Shown in pieces: positions 40,701-52,475 of a stretch of DNA of 64,000 nucleotides. The notes beneath the pieces are model-generated. The model was not told where the DNA came from, searched no databases, and worked only from the letters and a program-made list of their open reading frames with translations. The stretch is taken from positions 1,984,001 through 2,048,000 of the forward strand of contig NW_027192658.1 in assembly GCF_949987515.2 (NCBI RefSeq), written 5' to 3'. Both the position numbers and the translations under genes were made by a program. Source of the DNA: Delphinus delphis. Taxonomy: Eukaryota > Chordata > Mammalia > Artiodactyla > Delphinidae. The stretch's first letter is position 1, and each line of letters starts with the position of its first letter.

Positions 40701-42578
40701 CGCGCCCTCACACGCACGCTCCCCCTAAAGCGTTGCCGTACCCTCACCTGGAACCTAAACCGTCCCCGTCCCCTAACCCTAACCCTAGCCCGAACCCTAA
40801 CCCTAACCCTTCCCCGAAGCCTGACCCTCACCCGTCCCCTAATCCTAAACCGTACGCTAACACTAACCCGCGCCCTCACACGCACGCTCCCCCTAAAGCT
40901 TTGCCGTACCCTCACCTGGACCCTAAACCGTCCCCATACCCTAACCCTAACCCTAGCCCGAACCCTAACCCTAACCCTTCCCCGAAGCCTAACCCTCACA
41001 CGTACCCTAATCCTCACCCGTACGCTAACACTAAACCGCGCCCTCACACGCTCGCTCTGCCTAAAGCGTTGCCGTACCCTCACCTGGACCCTAAACCGTC
41101 CCCGTCCCCTAACCCTAACTCTAGCCCGAACCCTAACCGTAACGCTTCCCCGAAGCCTGACCCTCCCCCGTCCCCTAATCCTAACCCGTACGCTAACACT
41201 AACCCGCGCCCTCACACGCACGCTGCCCCTAAAGCGTTGCCGTACCCTCACCTGGACCCTAAACCGTCCCCGGTCCTAACCCTAACCCTAGCCCGAACCC
41301 TAACGCTAACCCTTCCCCGAAGCCTGACCCTCACCCGTCCCCTAATCCTAACCCGTACGCTAACACTAACCCGCGCCCTCACACGCACGCTCCCCCTAAA
41401 GCGTTGCCGTACCCTCACGTGGACCCTAAACCGTCCCCGTCCCCTAACCCTAACCCTAGCCCGAACCCTAACCCTAACCCTTCCCCGAAGCCTGACCGTC
41501 ACCTGGCCCCTAATCCTAAACCGTACGCTAACACTAACCCGCGCCCTCACACGCACGCTCCCCCTAAAGCGTTGCCGTACCCTCACCTGGACCCTAAACC
41601 GTCCCCGTCCCCTAACCCTAACCCTAGCCCGAACCCTAACCCTAACCCTTCCCTGAAGCCTGACCCTCACCCGTTCCCTAATCCTAACCCGTACGCTAAC
41701 ACTAACCCGTGCCCTCACACGCACGCTCCCCCTAAAGCGTTGCCGTACCCTCACCTGGACCCTAAACCGTCCCCGTCCTCTAACCCTAACCCTAGCCCGA
41801 ACCCTAACCCTAACCCTTCCCCGAAGCCTGACCCGCACCCGTCCCCTAATCCTAACCCGTACGCTAACACTAACCCGCGCCCCCACACGCACGGTCCCCC
41901 TAAAGCGTTGCCGTACACTCACCTGGACCCTAAACCGTCCCCGTCCCCTAACCCTAACTCTAGCCCGAACCCTAACCCTAACCCTTCCCCGAAGCCTGAC
42001 CCTCACCCGTCCCCTAATCCTAACCCGTACGCTAACACTAACCCGCGCCCTCACACACACGCTCCACGTAAAGCGTTGCCGTACCCTCACCTGGAACCTA
42101 AACCGTCCCCGTCCCCTTACCCTAACCCTAGCCCGAACCCTAACCCTAACCCTTCCCCGAAGCCTGACCCTCACCCGTCCCCTAATCCTAACCCGTACGC
42201 TAACACTAACCCGCGCCCTCACACGCACGCTCCCCCTAAAGCGTTGCCGTACCCTCACCTGGACCCTCAACCGTCCCCGTCCCCTAACCCTAACCCTAGC
42301 CCGAACCCTAACCCTAAACCTTCCCCGAAGCCTGACCCTCACCCGTCCCTAATCCTAACCCGTACGCTAACACTAACCCGCGCCCTCACATGCACGCTCC
42401 CCCTAAAGCGTTGCCGTACCCTCACCTGGACCCTAAACCGTCCCCGTCCCCTAACCCTAACCCTAGCCCGAACCCTAACCCTAACCCTTCCCCGAAGCCA
42501 GACCCTCACCCGTCCCCTAATCCTAACCCGTACGCTAACACTAACCCGCGCCCTCACACGCACGCTCCCCCTAAAGCG
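37739..42578 (+). repeat. HOR unit C, 29 monomers
   Basis: The marker monomer opens the unit. The first few monomers match unit B at 8,143-8,144 bp distance. After about 38.4 kb the monomers are of a different set, shared with unit D: GGACTCTAAACC, CCTAAACCTAACACG, CCTTACACGC, GGTCCCGTCACC and CTTGTATGC. A 6-bp insertion lies near 40,455, with 18-bp deletions near 37,960 and 40,120. The distal third (40.2-42.6 kb) is the set also seen at 15.1-20.3 kb. Confidence 0.88.
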
Positions 42579-45500
42579 TTGCCGTACCCTCTCCTGGACC
42601 CTAAACCATCCCCGTCCCCTAACCCTAACCCTAGCCCGAACCCTAACCCTAACCCTTACCCGAAGCCTGACCGTCACCCGTCCCCTAATCCTAACCCGTA
42701 CGCTAACACTACACTGCGCCCTCACACGCACGCTTCCCCTAAAGCGTTGCCGTACCCTCACCTGGACCCTAAACCATCCCCGTCCCCTAACCCTAACCCT
42801 AACCCTTCCCCGAAGCCTGACCCTCACCCGTCCCCTAATCCTAACCCGTACGCTAACACTAACCCGCGCTCTCACACGCACGCTCCACCTAAAGCGTTGC
42901 TGTACCGTCACCTGGAACCTAAACCGTCCCCGTCCCCTAACCCTAACCCTAGCCCGAACCCTAACCCTAACCCTTCCCCGAAGCCTGACCCTCACCCGTC
43001 CCCTAATCCTAACCCGTACGCTAACACTAACCCGCGCCCTCACACGCACGCTCTATTTAAAGCGTTGCCGTACCCTCACCTGGACCCTAAACGGTCCCCG
43101 TCCCCTAACCCTAACCCTAGCCCGAACCCTAACCCTAACCCTTCCCCGAAGCCTGACCCTCACCTGTCCTCTAATCCTAACCCGTACGCTAACACTAACC
43201 CGCGCCCTCACACGCACACTCCCCCTAAAGCGTTGCCGTACCCTCACCTGGACCCTCAACCGTCCCCGTCCCCTAACCCTAACCCTAGCCCGAACCCTAA
43301 CCCTAACCCTTCTCCGAAGCCTGACCCTCACCCGTCCCCTAATCCTAACCCGTACGCTAACACTAACCCGCGCCCTCACACGGACGCTCCCCCTAAAGCG
43401 TTACCGTACCCTCACCTGGACCCTAAACCGTCCCCGTCCCCTAACCCTAACCCTAGCCCGAACCCTAACCCTAACCCTTCCCCGAAGCCTGACCCTCACC
43501 CGTCCCCTAATCCTAACCCATACGCTAACACTAACCCCCGCCCTCACACGCACGCTCCCCCTAAAACGTTGCCGTACCCTCACCTGGACTCTAAACCGTC
43601 CCCGTCTCCTAACCCTAACCCTAGCCCGAACCCTAACCCTAACCCTTCCCCGAAGCCTGACCCTCACCCGTCCCCTAAACCTAACACGTACGCTAACGCT
43701 AACCCTCGCCCTCACACGCACGCTCCCCTTAAAGCGTTGCCGTACTCTTACCTGGACCCTAAACCGTCCCCATCCCCTAACCCTAACCCTAGCCCGAACC
43801 CTAACCCTAACCATTCCCCAAAGCCTGACCCTCACCCGTCCCCTTATCCTAACCCATACGCTAACACTACCCCGCGCCCTTACACGCACGCTCCCCATAA
43901 AGCGTTGCCGTACCCTCACCTGGACCCTAAACCGGTCCCGTCACCTAACCCTAACCCTAGCCCGAACCCTAACCCTAACCCTTCCCCGAAGCATGACCCT
44001 CACCCGTCCCCTAATCCTAACTTGTATGCTAACACTAACCCGGGCCCTCACACGCACGCTCCCCCTAAAGCGTTGCCGTACCCTCACCTGGACCCTAAAC
44101 CGTCCCCGTCCCCTAACCCTAACCCTAGCCCGAACCCTAACCCTAACCCTTCCCCGAAGCCTGACCCTCACCCGTCCCCTATTCCTAACCCGTACGCTAA
44201 CACTAACGCGCGCCCTCACACGCACGCTCCCCATAAAGCATTGCCGTACCCTCACCTGGACCCTAAACCATCCCCGTCCCCTAACCCTAACCCTAGCCCG
44301 AACCCTAACCCTAACCCTTCCCCGAAGCCTGACCCTCACCCGTCCCCTAATCTTAACCCGTACGCTAACACTAACCCGCGCCGTCACATGCACGCTCCCC
44401 CTAAAGCATTGCCGTACCCTCACCTGGACCCTAAACCGTCCCCGTCCCCTAACACTAACCCTAGACTGAACCCTAACCCTAACTCTTCCCCGAAGCCTGA
44501 CCCTCACCCGTCCCCTAATCCTAACCCGTACGCTAACACTACCCCGCGCCCTCACACGCACGCTCCCCCTAAAGCGTTGCCGTACCCTCACCTGGACCCT
44601 AAACCGTCCCCGTCACCTAACCCTAACCCTAGCCCGAACCCTAACACTAATCCTTCCCCAAAGCATGACCCTCAACCGTCCCCTAATCCTAACCCGTACG
44701 CTAACACTACCCTGCGCCCTCACACGCACGCTCCCCCTAAAGCGTTGCCGTACCCTCACCTGGACCCTAAACCGTCCCCGTCCCCTAACCCTAACTCTAG
44801 CCCAAACCCTAACCCTAACCCTTCCCCGAAACCTGACCCTCACCCGTCACCTAATCCTAACCCGTACGCTAACACTTACCCGCGCCCTGACACGCAGGCT
44901 CCCCCTAAAGTGTTGCCGTACCCTCACCTGGACCCTCAACCGTCCCCGTCCCCTAACCCTAACCCTAGCCCGAACCCTAACCCTAAACCTTCCCCGAAGC
45001 CTGACCCTCACCCGTCCCCTAATCCTAACACGTACGCTAACACTAACCCGCGCCCTCACATGCACGCTCCCCCTAAAGCGTTGCCGTACCCTCACCTGGA
45101 CCCTAAACTGTCCCCGGTCTTAACCCTAACCCTAGCCCGAACCCTAACCCTAACCCTTCCCCGAAGCCTGACCCTCACCCGTCCCCTAATCCTAACCCGT
45201 ACGCTAACACTACCCCGCGCCCTCACACGCACGCTTCCCCTAAAGCGTTGCCGTACCCTCACCTGGACCCTAAACCGTCCCCGTCCCCTAACCCTAACCC
45301 TAACACTTCCCCGAAGCCTGACCCTCACCCGTCCCCTAAGCCTAACCCGTACGCTAACACTAACCCGCGCCCTCACACGCACGCTCCCCCTAAAGCGTTG
45401 CCGTACACTCACCTGGACCCTAAACCGTCCCCGTCCCCTAACCCTGACCCTAGCCCGAACCCTAACCCTAACCCTTCCCAGAAGCCTGACCCTCACCCAT

Positions 45501-47753
45501 CCACTAATCCTAACCCGTACGCTAACACTAACCCGCGCCCTCACACGCACGCTCCCCCTAAAGTGTTGCCGTACCCTCACCTGGACCCTAAACCGTCCCA
45601 GTCCCGTAACCCTAACCCTAGCCCGAACCCTAAACCTAACCCTAACCCTTCCCCGAAGCCTGACCCTCACCCGTCCCCTAATCCTAACCCGTACGCTAAA
45701 ACTACCCAGCGCCCTCACACGCACGCTCCCCCTAAAGCGTTGCCGTACCCTCACCTGGACCCTAAACCGTCCCCGTCCCCTAACCCTAACCGTAGCCCGA
45801 ACCCTAACCCTAACCCTTCCACGAAGCCTGACCCTCACCCGTCCCCTAATCCTAACCCATACGCTAACACTAACCCGCGCCCTCACACGCACGCTCCCCC
45901 TAAAGCGTTGCCGTACCCTCACCTGGAACCTAAACCGTCCCCGTCCCCTAACCCTAACCCTAGCCCGAACCCTAACCCTAACCCTTCCCCGAAGCCTGAC
46001 CCTCACCCGTCCCCTAATCCTAAACCGTACGCTAACACTAACCCGCGCCCTCACACGCACGATCCCCCTAAAGCTTTGCCGTACCCTCACCTGGACCCTA
46101 AACCGTCCCCATACCCTAACCCTAACCCTAGCCCGAACCCTAACCCTAACCCTTCCCCGAAGCCTAACCCTCACACGTACCCTAATCCTCACCCGTACGC
46201 TAACACTAAACCGCGCCCTCACACGCTCGCTCTGCCTAAAGCGTTGCCGTACCCTCACCTGGACCCTAAACCGTCCCCGTCCCCTAACCCTAACTCTAGC
46301 CCGAACCCTAACCGTAACGCTTCCCCGAAGCCTGACCCTCCCCCGTCCCCTAATCCTAACCCGTACGCTAACACTAACCCGCGCCCTCACACGCACGCTG
46401 CCCCTAAAGCGTTGCCGTACCCTCACCTGGACCCTAAACCGTCCCCGGTCCTAACCCTAACCCTAGCCCGAACCCTAACGCTAACCCTTCCCCGAAGCCT
46501 GACCCTCACCCGTCCCCTAATCCTAACCCGTACGCTAACACTAACCCGCGCCCTCACACGCACGCTCCCCCTAAAGCGTTGCCGTACCCTCACGTGGACC
46601 CTAAACCGTCCCCGTCCCCTAACCCTAACCCTAGCCCGAACCCTAACCCTAACCCTTCCCCGAAGCCTGACCGTCACCTGGCCCCTAATCCTAAACCGTA
46701 CGCTAACACTAACCCACGCCCTCACACGCACGCTCCCCCTAAAGCGTTGCCGTACCCTCACCTGGACCCTAAACCGTCCCCGTCCCCTAACCCTAACCCT
46801 AGCCCGAACCCTAACCCTAACCCTTCCCTGAAGCCTGACCCTCACCCGTTCCCTAATCCTAACCCGTACGCTAACACTAACCCGTGCCCTCACACGCACG
46901 CTCCCCCTAAAGCGTTGCCGTACCCTCACCTGGACCCTAAACCGTCCCCGTCCTCTAACCCTAACCCTAGCCCGAACCCTAACCCTAACCCTTCCCCGAA
47001 GCCTGACCCGCACCCGTCCCCTAATCCTAACCCGTACGCTAACACTAACCCGCGCCCCCACACGCACGGTCCCCCTAAAGCGTTGCCGTACACTCACCTG
47101 GACCCTAAACCGTCCCCGTCCCCTAACCCTAACTCTAGCCCGAACCCTAACCCTAACCCTTCCCCGAAGCCTGACCCTCACCCGTCCCCTAATCCTAACC
47201 CGTACGCTAACACTAACCCGCGCCCTCACACACACGCTCCACGTAAAGCGTTGCCGTACCCTCACCTGGAACCTAAACCGTCCCCGTCCCCTTACCCTAA
47301 CCCTAGCCCGAACCCTAACCCTAACCCTTCCCCGAAGCCTGACCCTCACCCGTCCCCTAATCCTAACCCGTACGCTAACACTAACCCGCGCCCTCACACG
47401 CACGCTCCCCCTAAAGCGTTGCCGTACCCTCACCTGGACCCTCAACCGTCCCCGTCCCCTAACCCTAACCCTAGCCCGAACCCTAACCCTAAACCTTCCC
47501 CGAAGCCTGACCCTCACCCGTCCCTAATCCTAACCCGTACGCTAACACTAACCCGCGCCCTCACATGCACGCTCCCCCTAAAGCGTTGCCGTACCCTCAC
47601 CTGGACCCTAAACCGTCCCCGTCCCCTAACCCTAACCCTAGCCCGAACCCTAACCCTAACCCTTCCCCGAAGCCAGACCCTCACCCGTCCCCTAATCCTA
47701 ACCCGTACGCTAACACTAACCCGCGCCCTCACACGCACGCTCCCCCTAAAGCG
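42579..47753 (+). repeat. HOR unit D, 31 monomers
   Basis: This is the tandem copy of unit C at 4,840 bp offset, with two extra monomers near 44.75-45.25 kb that bring the offset to 5,175 bp. One extra monomer carries GAAACCTGACC, GTCACCTAATCC and CACGCAGGCTCC, a type seen again at about 51,171. The 6-bp insertion recurs near 45,630. The last CCGGTCC deletion of the window is near 46,449. Confidence 0.88.
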
Positions 47754-49190
47754 TTGCCGTACCCTCTCCTGGACCCTAAACCATCCCCGTCCCCTAACCC
47801 TAACCCTAGCCCGAACCCTAACCCTAACCCTTACCCGAAGCCTGACCGTCACCCGTCCCCTAATCCTAACCCGTACGCTAACACTACACTGCGCCCTCAC
47901 ACGCACGCTTCCCCTAAAGCGTTGCCGTACCCTCACCTGGACCCTAAACCATCCCCGTCCCCTAACCCTAACCCTAACCCTTCCCCGAAGCCTGACCCTC
48001 ACCCGTCCCCTAATCCTAACCCGTACGCTAACACTAACCCGCGCTCTCACACGCACGCTCCACCTAAAGCGTTGCTGTACCGTCACCTGGAACCTAAACC
48101 GTCCCCGTCCCCTAACCCTAACCCTAGCCCGAACCCTAACCCTAACCCTTCCCCGAAGCCTGACCCTCACCCGTCCCCTAATCCTAACCCGTACGCTAAC
48201 ACTAACCCGCGCCCTCACACGCACGCTCTATTTAAAGCGTTGCCGTACCCTCACCTGGACCCTAAACGGTCCCCGTCCCCTAACCCTAACCCTAGCCCGA
48301 ACCCTAACCCTAACCATTCCCCGAAGCCTGACCCTCACCCGTCCTCTAATCCTAACCCGTACGCTAACACTAACCCGCGCCCTCACACGCACACTCCCCC
48401 TAAAGCGTTGCCGTACCCTCACCTGGACCCTCAACCGTCCCCGTCCCCTAACCCTAACCCTAGCCCGAACCCTAACCCTAACCCTTCTCCGAAGCCTGAC
48501 CCTCACCCGTCCCCTAATCCTAACCCGTACGCTAACACTAACCCGCGCCCTCACACGGACGCTCCCCCTAAAGCGTTACCGTACCCTCACCTGGACCCTA
48601 AACCGTCCCCGTCCCCTAACCCTAACCCTAGCCCGAACCCTAACCCTAACCCTTCCCCGAAGCCTGACCCTCACCCGTCCCCTAATCCTAACCCATACGC
48701 TAACACTAACCCCCGCCCTCACACGCACGCTCCCCCTAAAACGTTGCCGTACCCTCACCTGGACTCTAAACCGTCCCCGTCTCCTAACCCTAACCCTAGC
48801 CCGAACCCTAACCCTAACCCTTCCCCGAAGCCTGACCCTCACCCGTCCCCTAAACCTAACACGTACGCTAACGCTAACCCTCGCCCTCACACGCACGCTC
48901 CCCTTAAAGCGTTGCCGTACTCTTACCTGGACCCTAAACCGTCCCCATCCCCTAACCCTAACCCTAGCCCGAACCCTAACCCTAACCATTCCCCAAAGCC
49001 TGACCCTCACCCGTCCCCTTATCCTAACCCATACGCTAACACTACCCCGCGCCCTTACACGCACGCTCCCCATAAAGCGTTGCCGTACCCTCACCTGGAC
49101 CCTAAACCGGTCCCGTCACCTAACCCTAACCCTAGCCCGAACCCTAACCCTAACCCTTCCCCGAAGCATGACCCTCACCCGTCCCCTAAT
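47754..49190 (+). repeat. HOR unit E, truncated third copy of the 29/31-mer
   Basis: This matches 42,579 to about 44,015 at exactly 5,175 bp, including CTCTATTTAAAGCG (about 48,227 against 43,052) and the ACGGTCCCC monomer. Sharing stops where 44.02 kb has CTTGTATGC and 49.2 kb has ACACGTACGC. The abrupt loss suggests an unequal-exchange junction. Confidence 0.85.
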
Positions 49191-52100
49191 CCTAACACGT
49201 ACGCTAACACTAACCCGCGCCCTCACATGCACGCTCCCCCTAAAGCGTTGCCGTACCCTCACCTGGACCCTAAACCGTCCCCGTCCCCTAACCCTAACCC
49301 TAGCCCGAACCCTAACCCTAACCCTTCCCCGAAGCCTGACCCTCACCCGTCCCCTAATCCTAACCCGTACGCTAACACTAACCCGCGCCATCACACGCAC
49401 GCTCCCCATAAAGCGTTGCCGTACCCTCTCCTGGACCCTAAACCGTCCCCGTCCCCTAACCCTAACCCTAGCCCGAACCCTATCCCTAACCCTTCCCCGA
49501 AGCCTGACCGTCACACGTCCACTAATCCTAACCCGTACGCTAACACTAACCCGCGCCCTCACACGCACGCTCCCCCTAAAGCGTTGCCGTACCCTCACCT
49601 GGACCCTAAACCGTCCCCGTCCCCTAACCCTAACCCTAGCCCGAACCCTAACCCTAAGCCTTCCCCGAAGCCTGACCCTCACCCGTCCCCTAATCCTAAC
49701 CCGTACGCTAACACTAACCCGCGCCCTTACACGCACGCTCCCCCTAAAGCGTTGCCGTACCCTCACCTGGACCCTAAACCGTCCCCGTCCCCTAACCCTA
49801 ACCCTAGCCCGAACCCTAACCCTAACCCTTCCCCGAAGCCTGACCCTCACCCGTCGCCTAATCCTAACCCGTACGCTAACACTACCCCGCGCCCTCACAC
49901 GCAGGCTCCCCCTAAAGCGTTGCCGTACCCTCACCTGGACCCTAAACCGTCCCTGTCCCCTAACCCTAACCCTAGCCCGAACCCTAACCCTAACCCTTCC
50001 CCGAAGCCTGACCCTCACCCGTCCCCTAATCCTAAGCCTTACGCTAACACTAACCCGCGCCCTCACATGCACGCTCCCCCTAAAGCGTTGCCGTACCCTC
50101 ACCTGGACCCTAAACCGTCCCCGTCCCCTAACCCTAACCCTAGCCCGAACCCTAACCCTAACCCTTCCCCGAAGCCTGACCCTCATCCGTCCCCTAATCC
50201 TAACCCGTACGCTAACACTAACCCACGCCCTCACACGCACGCTCCCCCTAAAGCGTTGCCGTACCCTCACCTGGACCCTAAACCGTCCCCGTTCCCTAAC
50301 CCTAACCCTAGCCCGAACCCTAACTCTAACCCTTCCCCGAAGCCTGACCCTCACCCGTCCCCTAATCCTAACCCGTACGCTAACACTAACCCACGCCCTC
50401 ACACCCACGCTCCCCCTAAAGCGTTGCCGTACCCTCACCTGGACCCTAAACCGTCCCCGTCCCCTAACCCTAACCCTAGCCCGAACCCTAACCCTAACCC
50501 TTCCCCGAAGCATGACCCTCACCCGTCCCCTAATCTTAACCCGCACGCTAACACTAACACACGCAATCACACGCACGCTCCCCCTAAAGCATTGCCGTAC
50601 CCTCACCTGGACCCTAAACTGTCCCCGTCCCCTAACCGTAACCCTAGCCCGAACCCTAACCCTAACACTTCCCCGAAGCCTGACCCTCACCCGTCCCCTA
50701 ATCCTAACCCGTACGCTAACACTAACCCACGCCCTCACACGCACTCTCCCCCTAAAGCGTTACCGTACCCTCACCTGGACCCTAAACCGTCCCCGTCCCC
50801 TAACCCTAACCCTAGCCCGAACCCTAACCCTAACACTTCCCCGAAGCCTGACCCTCACACGTCCCCTAATCCTAACCCGTACGCTAACACTAACCCGCGC
50901 CCTCACACGCACGCTCCCCCTAAAGCGTTGCCGTACCCTCACCTGGACCCTAAACCGTCCCCGTCCCCTAACCCTAACCCTAGCCCGAACCCTAACCCTA
51001 ACCCTTCCCCGAAGCCTGACCCTCACCCATCCCCTAGTCCTAACCCGTCCGCTAACACTAACCCGCGCCCTCACACGCACGCTACCCCTAAAGCGTTGCC
51101 GTACCCTCACTTGGACCCTAAACCGTCCCCGTCCCCTAACCCTAACTCTAGCCCAAACCCTAACACTAACACTTCCCCGAAACCTGACCCTCACCCGTCA
51201 CCTAATCCTAACCCGTACGCTAACACTAACCCGCGCCCTCACACGCAGGCTCCCCCTAAAGTGTTGCCGTACCCTCACCTGGACCCTCAACCGTCCCCGT
51301 CCCCTAACCCTAACCCTAGCCCGAACCCTAACCCTAAACCTTCCCCGAAGCCTGACCCTCACCCGTCCCCTAATCCTAACACGTACGCTAACACTAACCC
51401 GCGCCCTCACATTCACGCTCCCCCTAAAGCGTTGCCGTACCCTCACCTGGACCCTAAACCGTCCCCGTCCCCTAACCCTAACCCTAGCCCGAACCCTAAC
51501 CCTAACCCTTCCCCGAAGCCTGACCCTCACCCGTCCCCTAATCCTAACCCGTACGCTAACACTATCCCGCGCCCTCACACGCACGCTCCCCATAAAGCGT
51601 TGCCGTACCCTCTCCTGGACCCTAAACCGTCCCCGTCCCCTAACCCTAACCCTAGCCCGAACCCTAACCCTAACCCTTCCCCGAAGCCTGACCATCACCC
51701 GTCCCCTAATCCTAACCCGTACGCTAACACTAACCCGCGCCCTCACACGCACGCTCCCCCTAAAGCGTTGCCGTACCCTCACCTGGACCCTAAACCGTCC
51801 CCGTCCCCTAACCCTAACCCTAGCCCGAACCCTAACCCTAACCCTTCCCCGAAGCATGACCCTCACCCGTCCCCTAATCCTAACCCGCACGCTAACACTA
51901 ACACACGCAATCACACGCACGCTCCCCCTAAAGCGTTGCCGTACCCTCACCTGGACCCTAAACTGTCCCCGTCCCCTAACCGTAACCCTAGCCCGAACCC
52001 TAACCCTAACACTTCCCCGAAGCCTGACCCTCACCCGTCCCCTAATCCTAACCCGTACGCTAACACTAACCCGCGCCCTCACACGCACGCTCCCCCTAAA

Positions 52101-52475
52101 GCGTTGCCGTACCCTCACCTGGACCCTAAACCGTCCCCGTCCCCTAACCCTAACCCTAGCCCGAACCCTAACCCTAACCCTTCCCCGAAGCCTGACCCTC
52201 ACACATCCCCTAGTCCTAACCCGTCCGCTAACACTAACCCGCGCCCTCACACGCACGCTACCCCTAAAGCGTTGCCGTACCCTCACTTGGACCCTAAACC
52301 GTCCCCGTCCCCTAACCCTAACCCTAGTCCGAACCCTAACCCTAACCCTTCCCCGAAGCCTGACCCTCACCCGTCCCCTAATCCTAAACCGTACGCTAAC
52401 ACTACCCCGCGCCCTCACACGCATGCTCCCCCTAAAGCGTTGCCGTACCCTCACCTGGACACTAAACCGTCCCCG
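49191..52475 (+). repeat. Satellite block with local 7-, 8- and 13-monomer duplications
   Basis: Exact 168-bp spacing throughout. The ACACGTACGC monomer at 49,194 recurs 2,184 bp on (13 monomers). The ACACACGCAATCAC monomer at 50,559 recurs 1,344 bp on (8 monomers). The CCCCTAGTCC with CCGTCCGC monomer at 51,031 recurs 1,176 bp on (7 monomers). The decreasing spacing shows that the second copy lost monomers relative to the first. Confidence 0.82.
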
